From: Vreelandella piezotolerans
GTDB lineage: Bacteria; Pseudomonadota; Gammaproteobacteria; Pseudomonadales; Halomonadaceae
Assembly (NCBI RefSeq): GCF_012427705.1
Contig: NZ_CP048602.1
Coordinates: forward strand, 2,356,001-2,420,000
Direction: 5' to 3'
DNA length: 64,000 bases
The notes under the pieces were generated by a model. That model was not told the origin of the DNA and did no database searches. It worked only from the letters and a program-made list of their open reading frames with translations. Position 1 is the first letter of the stretch. Each line of letters begins with the position of its first letter. Both the position numbers and the translations under genes were made by a program. Shown one piece after another: positions 31,594-39,013 of the stretch.

Positions 31594-32574
31594 TCAGCAG
31601 TTGGCCGTCGAAAACGCCAAGACCTCTTCCAAACGTGCTTTGCCCAGCGCCAGCTGAATCAAACGATCCAGCCCTAGCGCTACGCCGGAAGAGGCGGGCA
31701 GCCCCTGCTCTAGCGCTGCCAGCAAATGAGCATCGACCTCCACTTCCGTCAGCCCTAACCGGCGGCGCTCGGCATTATCCGCATCGAAACGCTGGCGCTG
31801 CTCTTCGGCATCGGTCAGCTCATCGTAGCCGTTGGCCAGCTCGATGCCGTTCATGTATAGCTCGAAGCGCGACGCCACCCACTCACCATCGGCATCTCGA
31901 TGGCGGCGCGCCAGCGCCGCCTGGCTCGCCGGGTAATCCACTACCACGCTCAGCTCCTGCTGCCCAAGCGTGGGCTCGATGACCATGCCCATCAATAGAT
32001 CCAGACACGTATCGCGCCCCTCTTCGGCTAGCGCTTGGGCCGACATATTGCCCCGCTGCGCCGCTAGCGTTCGCAGCGTTTCCAGCGACGTGGTGAACGG
32101 GTCGACTTCCAAGTGACGGTGGAAAAGTTCACGATAACGGTAGTGCACCACCGGGCCCGGTGACTGCGGCAGCACGTGCGCCACCAACGCCGTCGTTTCC
32201 TCGATCAGCTGTGCGAGTGTGAATCCAGGGCGATACCACTCCAGCATGGTGAATTCGATATTGTGTCGTGCCCCCACTTCACCATCACGAAAGCTTTTGG
32301 CCAGTTGAAAGATGGGGCCGCTGTCGGCTGCCAGCAGCCGCTTCATATGAAACTCGGGCGAGGTTTGCAGCCATAGTTTGCGCTGACCTTTATCCGTGCG
32401 GGCAAGCGTCGCTAGCGACACCAAATGCACATCGGTACTCCCCCCCTGGCCGAGCACTGGCGTCTCCACTTCCCATATGTCCCGCGCGGCAAAAAAGGCG
32501 CGCACCGTAGCGATCAAGCGAGCGCGCTCGCGCAAGGTGTCCACCGTTGCCGTTGGCTGCCAGTTCAGTGTCAT
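31594..32574 (-). CDS. epmA: EF-P beta-lysine ligase EpmA (GenX/PoxA)
   Basis: 326-residue class II lysyl-tRNA synthetase paralogue without the anticodon-binding domain. It activates (R)-beta-lysine and attaches it to Lys34 of EF-P. Motif 2 is in SPEFHMKRLLAADSGPIFQLAKSFR and motif 3 in GVALGLDRL. The start MTLNWQPTA at 32574 is preferred over an ATG 18 codons upstream that sits in the preceding hairpin. Follows efp on the minus strand; epmB is on the other side, so all modification genes are together. Confidence 0.95.
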   Translation of the reverse strand: MTLNWQPTATVDTLRERARLIATVRAFFAARDIWEVETPVLGQGGSTDVHLVSLATLARTDKGQRKLWLQTSPEFHMKRLLAADSGPIFQLAKSFRDGEVGARHNIEFTMLEWYRPGFTLAQLIEETTALVAHVLPQSPGPVVHYRYRELFHRHLEVDPFTTSLETLRTLAAQRGNMSAQALAEEGRDTCLDLLMGMVIEPTLGQQELSVVVDYPASQAALARRHRDADGEWVASRFELYMNGIELANGYDELTDAEEQRQRFDADNAERRRLGLTEVEVDAHLLAALEQGLPASSGVALGLDRLIQLALGKARLEEVLAFSTANC

Positions 32575-32593
32575 TCCCTTCTCCCTAACAGCA

Positions 32594-32624
32594 TAAAGCC
32601 ACGCAATAGTATCGCGTGGCTTTA
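32594..32624 (-). terminator. Hairpin between efp and epmA
   Basis: TAAAGCCACGC (32594-32604) and its exact complement (32614-32624) enclose a nine-base loop. A short T-rich tract follows on the minus strand. Probably a partial terminator of efp that lets some transcription reach epmA. Confidence 0.55.
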
Positions 32625-32673
32625 TCAATGAAATGCTCGAGCGACTACGTCTGCCGCTTTGGTTATCGCGCGA

Positions 32674-33240
32674 TCAAGCGCGTGATACGTACTCACCAGA
32701 ACGGGTGTCGATTTTCAGGACTTCCCCCTGGTTAATGAACAGCGGAACGCGAACCACGGCACCTGACGATAGTGTGGCTGGCTTCGAGCCGCCCTGGGCC
32801 GTATCGCCCTTCAAGCCGGGATCGGTTTCGACTACTTCCAGCTCGATAAAGTTGGGCGGCGTGACCGAGATCGCCTTGTCGTTCCAAAGGGTCAGCGTAT
32901 ACGGCACCTGCTCTTTGAGCCATTTTTCAGTATCGCCGAGCGCTTTTTTCTCGACGGCATACTGCTCGAAAGAGCCGTCGGTCTTCATGAAGTGCCACAT
33001 ATCACCGTCGGTGTAGAGGTACTCCATTTCCAGGTCCATGACGTCGGCACCTTCCAGTGAGTCGCCGGATTTGAACGTACGCTCACCGACACGACCCGTC
33101 ATCAAGTTGCGCAGCTTGACGCGGTTGAACGCTTGGCCTTTACCCGGCTTGACCAGCTCGTTCTCGACGATCGAGCAAGGGTCGCCGTCGAGCATTACTT
33201 TCAGACCGGCCTTGAATTCGTTGGTAGAATAGTTCGCCAT
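32674..33240 (-). CDS. efp: Elongation factor P
   Basis: 188-residue EF-P, which relieves ribosome stalling at poly-proline. Domain I carries PGKGQ with Lys34 as the beta-lysylation site; domains II-III follow. The start MANYSTNEF is the family start (33240). Lys34, EpmA and EpmB together predict the E. coli-type (R)-beta-lysine modification; no EpmC hydroxylase is seen in the window. Confidence 0.97.
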   Translation of the reverse strand: MANYSTNEFKAGLKVMLDGDPCSIVENELVKPGKGQAFNRVKLRNLMTGRVGERTFKSGDSLEGADVMDLEMEYLYTDGDMWHFMKTDGSFEQYAVEKKALGDTEKWLKEQVPYTLTLWNDKAISVTPPNFIELEVVETDPGLKGDTAQGGSKPATLSSGAVVRVPLFINQGEVLKIDTRSGEYVSRA

Positions 33241-33356
33241 AATGTTTCTCAATCATCCATTTCAGTTATTGGCTTCGACAGGTGATGCGCGATGCCATAC
33301 GTTGCCTATGGCGTCGCTCAATAAGTGCGCGCATGATAACCCGAAGGAGGGCTTTT

Positions 33357-34391
33357 TTGCAGGAGAACATCATTATTGCCGCGTCTGAAGCGCAAAGCCA
33401 TCGTGACGCACGGGTGCCTTCCACTTGGCAGCAGCAGCTTACTCACGCCATTCGCGACCCACAAATACTGTGTGAACGGCTGGGTTTGAGCCGTGACTGG
33501 CTAGCGGTCGCTCGAATAGGGCATGACCTTTTCGACGTGTGCGTGCCGGAAGCGTACCTCACACGAATCGCCCATGCCGACATCAACGACCCCTTGTTGC
33601 GCCAAGTGATGCCGCTTGGCGATGAGGCGCTGACGCCTCAAGGCTACGTCGTCGATCCTCTGGAAGAGGCCGACCATCGGCCAGCGAAAGGGTTGATCCA
33701 TAAGTATGCGGGCCGGGTGCTGCTGATCGCCAGCCCTAACTGTGCGATCAACTGTCGTTACTGCTTTCGCCGCCATTTCCCCTACAGCGACAACTCCCCC
33801 TCCCGAGCGCAGTGGCAGGAAGCACTCGACTACCTACGTAGCGACACGACCCTACACGAGGCAATTTTGTCGGGTGGTGACCCGTTGGCGGCCAATGACC
33901 GCCAACTGGCCTGGCTGGTCGAACAGTTAGAAAGCATTGCTCACCTCAAGCGACTGCGCATTCATACCCGTCTACCGGTGGTGATTCCTGACCGAGTAGA
34001 TGACGCTTTACTCGGCTGGCTCACATCGACACGCCTGCAAACGGTCGTGGTATTGCATATCAACCACGCCAACGAGATCGATCAGGCGGTCGTCGATGCC
34101 TGCGCGCGACTCAAACGAGCGGGCGCAACGCTCCTCAACCAGAGCGTGCTGCTGCGCGGCATCAACGATGACGTCGCCACCTTGGCAGCGCTGTCGGAGC
34201 GGCTGTTCGAGGCAGCCATTCTGCCCTACTACCTGCATGTACTCGATCCTGTACAGGGCGCTGCCCATTTCGATGTGCCCGACGACGAAGCCCGCGACTT
34301 GGTGGCTGCACTGCGCGATCATTTGCCCGGTTTTTTGATGCCGCGCTTGGTGCGGGAGATCCCCGGAAAAGGGAGTAAAACGCCGCTATGA
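33357..34391 (+). CDS. epmB: L-lysine 2,3-aminomutase EpmB
   Basis: Radical-SAM and PLP enzyme of about 344 residues that converts L-lysine to (R)-beta-lysine for EF-P. The cluster motif C-x3-C-x2-C is in CAINCRYCFRRHFPY; EAILSGGDPLAANDRQL and LRIHTRLPVVIP are aminomutase marks. TTG at 33357 is chosen since GAAGGAGG lies six bases before it and the length then matches the family; ATGs further upstream would extend into the shared efp promoter. Divergent from efp. Confidence 0.93.
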   Translation: MQENIIIAASEAQSHRDARVPSTWQQQLTHAIRDPQILCERLGLSRDWLAVARIGHDLFDVCVPEAYLTRIAHADINDPLLRQVMPLGDEALTPQGYVVDPLEEADHRPAKGLIHKYAGRVLLIASPNCAINCRYCFRRHFPYSDNSPSRAQWQEALDYLRSDTTLHEAILSGGDPLAANDRQLAWLVEQLESIAHLKRLRIHTRLPVVIPDRVDDALLGWLTSTRLQTVVVLHINHANEIDQAVVDACARLKRAGATLLNQSVLLRGINDDVATLAALSERLFEAAILPYYLHVLDPVQGAAHFDVPDDEARDLVAALRDHLPGFLMPRLVREIPGKGSKTPL

Positions 34392-34400
34392 GGCTGACTA

Positions 34401-34434
34401 AGCGATGCATATGAGTGCATTCGCTGCCTTTTTG
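34401..34434 (+). terminator. Terminator of epmB
   Basis: AGCGATGCA pairs with TGCATTCGCT around a six-base loop, followed by GCC and five T residues, 10-45 bases after the epmB stop. Confidence 0.7.
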
Positions 34435-34610
34435 CACCGTCAAGAGGCATGAAACAAACGAGCCGCGCCGCCTTTTTTGGCAACGAAAGCGCTTTAACAC
34501 CATGAAATATAAAGAGTTAACGATGATCGGCAGCGATCTTGCTCAGTTTCTAAGCGTAACAAGCGGGGTATCGGCGGCTAGCGCTGCCCAACAATAGAGT
34601 TTCCAATAGA
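34435..34610 (+). other. Non-coding region between epmB terminator and the riboswitch
   Basis: The roughly 175 bases before the riboswitch aptamer must carry the promoter of the guanidine operon. A 10-bp palindrome AAAGCGCTTT lies at 34486-34495 and could bind a regulator. I see no convincing -35/-10 pair. A 60-codon frame at 34415-34597 shows no family resemblance and is not called as a gene. Confidence 0.4.
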
Positions 34611-34726
34611 TCGCTAGGGTTCCGACGCCATCAATGATAGGCCCCTGATGGACGTGGCTGGTCCGAGAGCAATCGACCTAATGCCTTGACGTTAGGTTAC
34701 ACGGCGGGACAAAAGCCCGGGAGGAT
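34611..34726 (+). ncRNA. Guanidine-I riboswitch (ykkC RNA) aptamer
   Basis: The conserved blocks of the class are present in order: CTAGGGTTCCG (34614-34624), CTGGTCCGAGAG (34658-34669) and ACACGGCGGGACAAAAGCCC (34699-34718) followed by GGGAGG. The RNA binds free guanidinium and turns on downstream genes. It heads a transporter-carboxylase-hydrolase operon, the best-known context of this class. Its 3' strand is shared with the terminator at 34718-34763, giving a clear transcription-control switch. Boundaries are approximate. Confidence 0.95.
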
Positions 34727-34763
34727 AAGGTGCAGTGATGCGCCGATGCCCCCGAGTTTTTTT
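34718..34763 (+). terminator. Riboswitch expression platform: intrinsic terminator
   Basis: CGGGAGG (34718-34724, with a bulged A) pairs with CCCCCG (34749-34754); an inner stem GGTGCA/TGCGCC (34729-34734 with 34739-34744) closes on a GTGA loop; seven T residues follow (34757-34763). The outer strand uses bases that close the aptamer's last helix, so ligand-bound aptamer and terminator exclude each other and guanidine should permit read-through. Confidence 0.9.
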
Positions 34764-34783
34764 CCTAGACCCTGGAGGCTGAC

Positions 34784-35860
34784 ATGACCCGTGCCATCCG
34801 TATCTCCCCCCAATGTTTCTCGCTCGCTCCCCTCTCTGCCGCACTGCTAGCGTCGACCCTAGCGATCACCCCTGCCCAGGCCCAAGAACGCGACGATTTC
34901 AGCGTCTGCTGGTCGATTTACGCGGGCTGGATGCCCTGGGCCTACGCCGATGTCGAAGGCATCGTCGATAAGTGGGCCGACGAGTACGGCATCAGCATCG
35001 ACGTGGTGCAGGTCAACGACTACGTCGAGTCCATCAACCAGTTCACCTCCGGCAACGTCGACGGCTGCGCCATGACCAACATGGATGCCCTGACGATTCC
35101 TGCCGCCAGCGGCGTCGACTCTACCGCATTGATCATCAACGACTACTCCAACGGTAACGACGGCATCGTGCTCAAAGGCAGCGACGATCTTGCCGACATT
35201 GCAGGCCGTCGCGTTAATCTCGTTCAGTTTAGTGTCTCCCACTACTTCCTGGCACGCGCCCTCGAGAGCGTTGGCTTGACCGAACGTGACATCGAAACCG
35301 TCAACACCTCCGATGCAGACATCGTCGGTCTCTTCTCCAGCGACACCACCGAAGCAGTGGTCGCCTGGAACCCCCAGCTAGGCGCCATCACGGACATGCC
35401 CGACAGCAACGTGGTGTATACCTCTGCGGAGATCCCCGGCGAAATTCTCGACATGATGGTGGTCAATACCCAAACCCTGGCGGACAACCCTGCGCTCGGC
35501 CACGCCTTGGTCGGCGCTTGGTATGAAGTCATGGATCTGGTCGCCGCCGACGACGAGCAGGCGCTGACGATCATGGCCGATGCTGCGGGCACCGACCTGG
35601 AGGGCTACAAGCGTCAGTTGGACGCCACCTATCTCTATACCGACCCAGCAGAAGCCATCGCCTTGATGGAGAGCCCCGAGTTGCTCGACACCATGGGGCG
35701 GGTCGCCGAGTTCAGCTTCCAGCACGGACTGCTGGGCGACATGGCGCCTAATGCCGAAGTCGTCGGTATCGAAACGCCCAGCGGCGTGTTCGGCGACGAG
35801 AGCAACGTGCAGCTGCGTTTCGACCCTAGCTTTACCCAAGCGTACCTCGACGCCCAGTAA
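34784..35860 (+). CDS. Guanidine-operon ABC transporter substrate-binding protein
   Basis: 358-residue periplasmic binding protein of the NitT/TauT type. A signal peptide ends at AQA (about residue 34). The mature start SVCWSIYAGWMPWAYAD and QFTSGNVDGCAMTNMDAL match binding proteins found beside urea-carboxylase-like genes. GGAGG lies six bases before the ATG. Position directly after the guanidine-I riboswitch implies guanidine, or a guanidine-bearing compound, as ligand; older annotation would say urea. First gene of the operon; 20 bases separate it from the permease start. Confidence 0.9.
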   Translation: MTRAIRISPQCFSLAPLSAALLASTLAITPAQAQERDDFSVCWSIYAGWMPWAYADVEGIVDKWADEYGISIDVVQVNDYVESINQFTSGNVDGCAMTNMDALTIPAASGVDSTALIINDYSNGNDGIVLKGSDDLADIAGRRVNLVQFSVSHYFLARALESVGLTERDIETVNTSDADIVGLFSSDTTEAVVAWNPQLGAITDMPDSNVVYTSAEIPGEILDMMVVNTQTLADNPALGHALVGAWYEVMDLVAADDEQALTIMADAAGTDLEGYKRQLDATYLYTDPAEAIALMESPELLDTMGRVAEFSFQHGLLGDMAPNAEVVGIETPSGVFGDESNVQLRFDPSFTQAYLDAQ

Positions 35861-35880
35861 CTCGCGCCATGGGAGTGGCC

Positions 35881-36750
35881 ATGGGCCGCTCCCTCTGCTT
35901 CTCCTCTCGATGGACACTCGCCATGAAGCGACTCATTAATCTAGCCCCTTCGCGGGGGAGCCGATGGCTGCTCGGACTGCTGCCCTTCGTCGTGTTGGCC
36001 ATGCTCTACCTGAGCCTCTCCAATGCCCGGCTGGCCGAGAACCCCAACGACCGGCTGCTGCCGACACCGGCTACCATGGCAGGCTCGTTTTACCATTTGG
36101 CCACCGCCGAGAACGTGCGGACGGGGCAAATCGTGCTCTGGACCGATACCTTCGCCAGCCTAGAGCGCATTCTCATTGGCGTGGCGATCAGCGCCTTCAT
36201 CGGTCTGGTCGTGGGCATTTTGAACGGCGGTCTTCCCCTCATCCGCGCCAAGCTCTCACCGCTGGTCACCGTGGCGTCGCTCATTCCGCCCATGGCGATA
36301 CTGCCCATCCTGTTCATCGCCTTTGGCACCGGCGAGGCCGCCAAGATCGCGCTGATCGTCATCGGAGTCACGCCGTTTCTGATTCGCGACCTCCAGGGCC
36401 ACGCCTTGCGGCTGCCCGACGAGCAGTTGATCAAAGCGCAAACCCTGGGGGCCAGCTCCTGGCAGGTGCTGCTCCGGGTGCTGCTGCCCCAGCTTACCCC
36501 ACGCCTGCTCAATGCCACGCGCTTGGCGCTGGGCAGCGCCTGGCTGTTTTTGATCGCCGCCGAGGCGATTGCCGCCCAAGAGGGGCTTGGCTATCGCATC
36601 TTCCTGGTGCGTCGCTACCTGTCGATGGACGTCATTCTGCCCTACGTGGCGTGGATCACGCTGCTGGCGTTTCTGCTCGACCAACTGCTCGCCTGGACGT
36701 CGCGCCTCGCCTTTCCCTGGTACCACGCTGGCGAAGGAGACAAGTCATGA
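35881..36750 (+). CDS. Guanidine-operon ABC transporter permease
   Basis: Inner-membrane permease of about 289 residues of the NitT/TauT (BPD_transp_1) family, with about six membrane helices and the EAA-loop region QTLGASSWQVLLRVLLPQL. ATG at 35881 has GGGAG five bases upstream; an ATG four codons earlier (35869) and one at 35923 (MKRLINLAP) are alternatives. The stop overlaps the ATPase start as ATGA. Works with the flanking binding protein and ATPase. Confidence 0.9.
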   Translation: MGRSLCFSSRWTLAMKRLINLAPSRGSRWLLGLLPFVVLAMLYLSLSNARLAENPNDRLLPTPATMAGSFYHLATAENVRTGQIVLWTDTFASLERILIGVAISAFIGLVVGILNGGLPLIRAKLSPLVTVASLIPPMAILPILFIAFGTGEAAKIALIVIGVTPFLIRDLQGHALRLPDEQLIKAQTLGASSWQVLLRVLLPQLTPRLLNATRLALGSAWLFLIAAEAIAAQEGLGYRIFLVRRYLSMDVILPYVAWITLLAFLLDQLLAWTSRLAFPWYHAGEGDKS

Positions 36751-37553
36751 GCCTGCTGTCCGCCAAACGCTTGGAAAAGCACTACGGCCACCACATCGTG
36801 CTGGAGAATCTGAACTTCAGCGTCGAGCAAGGGGAGTTCGTCACGCTGGTGGGCGCCTCGGGCTGCGGTAAAACGACGTTTTTGAAAATGTTGCTGGGCA
36901 CCCAAGCCATTTCCAAAGGCACCCTGCTGCTGGATGGCCAGCCCATTCCCAACGAGCCCGGCCCCGACCGCGGCGTGGTCTTTCAAAAGTATTCGGTCTT
37001 CCCCCATCTGACGGTGCTGGGCAACGTGATGATGGCCGATGAGCTGCACAGCGCCAAACTGCTCGGCAAGACCTTTGGCGCTACCCGGCGTCGCGCCATC
37101 GAGAACGCCAACGCGCGCATCGACGAAGTGGGCCTGGGCCATGCGCTGCACAAGTACCCCCATGAGCTTTCCGGCGGCATGCAGCAACGCCTCGCCATCG
37201 CCCAAGCGCTGATGATGCGCCCGCGCATCCTGCTGCTGGACGAACCCTTTGGCGCCCTCGACCCAGGGATTCGTCAGGACATGCACGCCTTGATCACGCG
37301 CCTTTGGCAGGAGCAGCAGCTCACCATCTTCATGATTACCCACGACCTAAAAGAGGCCTTCGCGCTGGGCACGCGGCTCTGGGTGTTCGATAAAACCCGC
37401 CACGACCCGCAAGCCCCCAACGCCTATGGCGCCACCATTACCTACGACCTGCCCCTGGGCCAGCACACCGACGAAGCGCTGAGTGCCCAAGCGTTCAGCC
37501 AGCAGCTTGCCGAACGGGGCGTCGCGACACATACCCAGGAAACGCTGCTGTAA
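36747..37553 (+). CDS. Guanidine-operon ABC transporter ATP-binding protein
   Basis: 268-residue ATPase with Walker A GASGCGKTT, the signature LSGGMQQRLAIAQAL and Walker B ILLLDEPFGALD, then the switch His in ITHDLKEAF. Starts at the ATGA overlap with the permease stop (36747). Contains about 30 extra C-terminal residues compared with minimal NitT/TauT ATPases. A TAAGGAG overlapping its stop serves the next gene. Confidence 0.95.
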   Translation: MSLLSAKRLEKHYGHHIVLENLNFSVEQGEFVTLVGASGCGKTTFLKMLLGTQAISKGTLLLDGQPIPNEPGPDRGVVFQKYSVFPHLTVLGNVMMADELHSAKLLGKTFGATRRRAIENANARIDEVGLGHALHKYPHELSGGMQQRLAIAQALMMRPRILLLDEPFGALDPGIRQDMHALITRLWQEQQLTIFMITHDLKEAFALGTRLWVFDKTRHDPQAPNAYGATITYDLPLGQHTDEALSAQAFSQQLAERGVATHTQETLL

Positions 37554-37565
37554 GGAGACGTTTTG

Positions 37566-38288
37566 ATGACCCACGATGCACACTACACCACCCACCTGCC
37601 CGGCGGGCACCACTGGTCGCTGCGCCTGCGCCGTGGCACGACGCTGACGCTGACCGCCAAACAGGCCGATAGCAACGTCGGGCTTTTGTGCTACAACCCC
37701 GAAAACCTGCTGGAACGCTTGAACCTGCCGGACACCTTGAAGGCCCAGCACACCTTCAAGCTCACCCAGGGTCACTGCCTCTACTCGGACATGGGGCGCA
37801 TCTTCGCCTCGATCACCCACGATGACCTTGGCTGGCACGACAGCGTGGGCGGCAACCTGATGCCCCACCATCTGCTGGCCAAAGGCTGGCAACCGGTGAG
37901 CTATCAGCAGGCGCACAACGACTGGACGCGCACCGGCTTCGACGCCTTCCTGGTCGAACTGGCCAAGTATGGCCTAGGGCGCCGCGACATGGCGGCCAAC
38001 CTCAACCTGTTCTCCCGGGTCGAGAGCGATGACGCAGGCAAGCTGAGCTACGTCAGCGACCACTGCCAGCCAGGCAACCGCGTCACGCTGCGCTTCGAGA
38101 TGGATACCCTGGTGCTGCTGCACACCTGCCCCCACCCGCTGGATCCCGCCGCCGACTATCCACGGCGCGGCGTCGATATCGCGCTGGGCATCGCCGAGGC
38201 GCCCAACGAAGACGACCCCTGCTACCGCTCGCGGCCCGAAAACGCCCGCGGATTTGCCAACAACCGCCTTTACCACCTCGGCCTGTAA
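37566..38288 (+). CDS. Carboxyguanidine deiminase subunit (DUF1989, urea-carboxylase-associated protein 1)
   Basis: 240-residue DUF1989 protein. Family marks include [48 protein letters not shown] and CPHPLDP. Proteins of this family encoded in pairs beside guanidine carboxylase have been shown to be carboxyguanidine deiminase (CgdAB), turning carboxyguanidine into allophanate. This is the longer subunit, encoded first. ATG at 37566 or the adjoining TTG at 37563 may be used; TAAGGAG is 8 or 5 bases upstream. Partner lies 11 bases downstream. Confidence 0.9.
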   Translation: MTHDAHYTTHLPGGHHWSLRLRRGTTLTLTAKQADSNVGLLCYNPENLLERLNLPDTLKAQHTFKLTQGHCLYSDMGRIFASITHDDLGWHDSVGGNLMPHHLLAKGWQPVSYQQAHNDWTRTGFDAFLVELAKYGLGRRDMAANLNLFSRVESDDAGKLSYVSDHCQPGNRVTLRFEMDTLVLLHTCPHPLDPAADYPRRGVDIALGIAEAPNEDDPCYRSRPENARGFANNRLYHLGL

Positions 38289-38299
38289 GGGAGAACCGC

Positions 38300-38938
38300 A
38301 TGATCATCGAAAGCACCCTACGCCCCGAAAATGCCGTCAGCCGAACCACGGTGAACGCGGGCGACCACTACATCGGCGTCGTCAAGCGTGGCCAAACCCT
38401 GCGCATTCTCGACTTAGAGGGCAACCAGGCCGCCGACACCCTGTTCTTCAGCGCCGCTGACACCGCCGAGCACTACAGCGCCATGGATACCGTTCGCGAA
38501 CAGGGAGCCGTCTACCTGACCGCGGGCTCCAAGCTGATCTCCAGCGAAGGCCGCACGATGCTGACGCTCACCGCCGACACCTGCGGCCGCCACGACACCT
38601 TGGGCGGTGCCTGCGCCAGCGAAAGCAACACCGTGCGTTACGACCTGGAGAAGCGCCATATGCACTCCTGCCGTGACAACTGGATGCAGGCCATTGTCAA
38701 CCATCCAGAGTACGGCCTGACCAAGCGCGACATCACCCACAACATCAACTTCTTCATGAACGTGCCGGTCACCGCCGACGGCGGGCTGACCTTCGAGGAT
38801 GGCATCTCCGCGCCGGGCAAATACGTGGAGATGGTCGCCGAGATGGACGTGATCGTGCTGGTCTCCAACTGCCCCCAGCTCAACAACCCCTGTAACGGCT
38901 ACGACCCCACGCCCATCGAGCTGTTGGTTTGGGAATGA
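38300..38938 (+). CDS. Carboxyguanidine deiminase subunit (DUF1989, urea-carboxylase-associated protein 2)
   Basis: 212-residue DUF1989 protein, paralogous to the gene before it and expected to form a heteromeric deiminase with it. Visible marks are [39 protein letters not shown], and the C-terminal [17 protein letters not shown]. Together with the carboxylase it replaces the guanidine nitrogen by oxygen, releasing ammonia and giving allophanate. GGGAG precedes the ATG. After its stop lies the 75-base gap with two ACGA hairpins. Confidence 0.9.
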   Translation: MIIESTLRPENAVSRTTVNAGDHYIGVVKRGQTLRILDLEGNQAADTLFFSAADTAEHYSAMDTVREQGAVYLTAGSKLISSEGRTMLTLTADTCGRHDTLGGACASESNTVRYDLEKRHMHSCRDNWMQAIVNHPEYGLTKRDITHNINFFMNVPVTADGGLTFEDGISAPGKYVEMVAEMDVIVLVSNCPQLNNPCNGYDPTPIELLVWE

Positions 38939-38948
38939 CCCGTTCGCC

Positions 38949-39007
38949 CTAGGGACGACCCTAGAAGGCAAAGCAACCTGCGGGACGACCCGCCTTTGTT
39001 TGCAGGC
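38949..39007 (+). ncRNA. Guanidine-II riboswitch (mini-ykkC), internal to the operon
   Basis: Two consecutive hairpins with identical loops: CTAGGG-ACGA-CCCTAG (38949-38964) and GCGGG-ACGA-CCCGC (38980-38993), joined by a 15-base linker. Paired hairpins with ACGR loops are the defining feature of the guanidine-II class, which binds two guanidinium ions at the loops. Beyond the second hairpin, CCTGC (38977-38981) can pair with GCAGG (39002-39006), the likely Shine-Dalgarno of the carboxylase gene, and this would break the second hairpin. Guanidine would therefore expose the ribosome site. Placement inside a guanidine-I-controlled operon is unusual. Confidence 0.88.
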
Positions 39008-39013
39008 AGAGCC

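Noticed and set aside
34415..34597. A 60-codon open frame between epmB and the riboswitch
   Set aside because: It begins in the epmB terminator, has no ribosome site and no family resemblance; the region is better explained as promoter and leader.
35964..36746. A 260-codon N-terminal extension of the ATPase frame
   Set aside because: It overlaps the permease gene in another frame and reads as Arg/Ala-rich shadow sequence; the ATPase starts at 36747.
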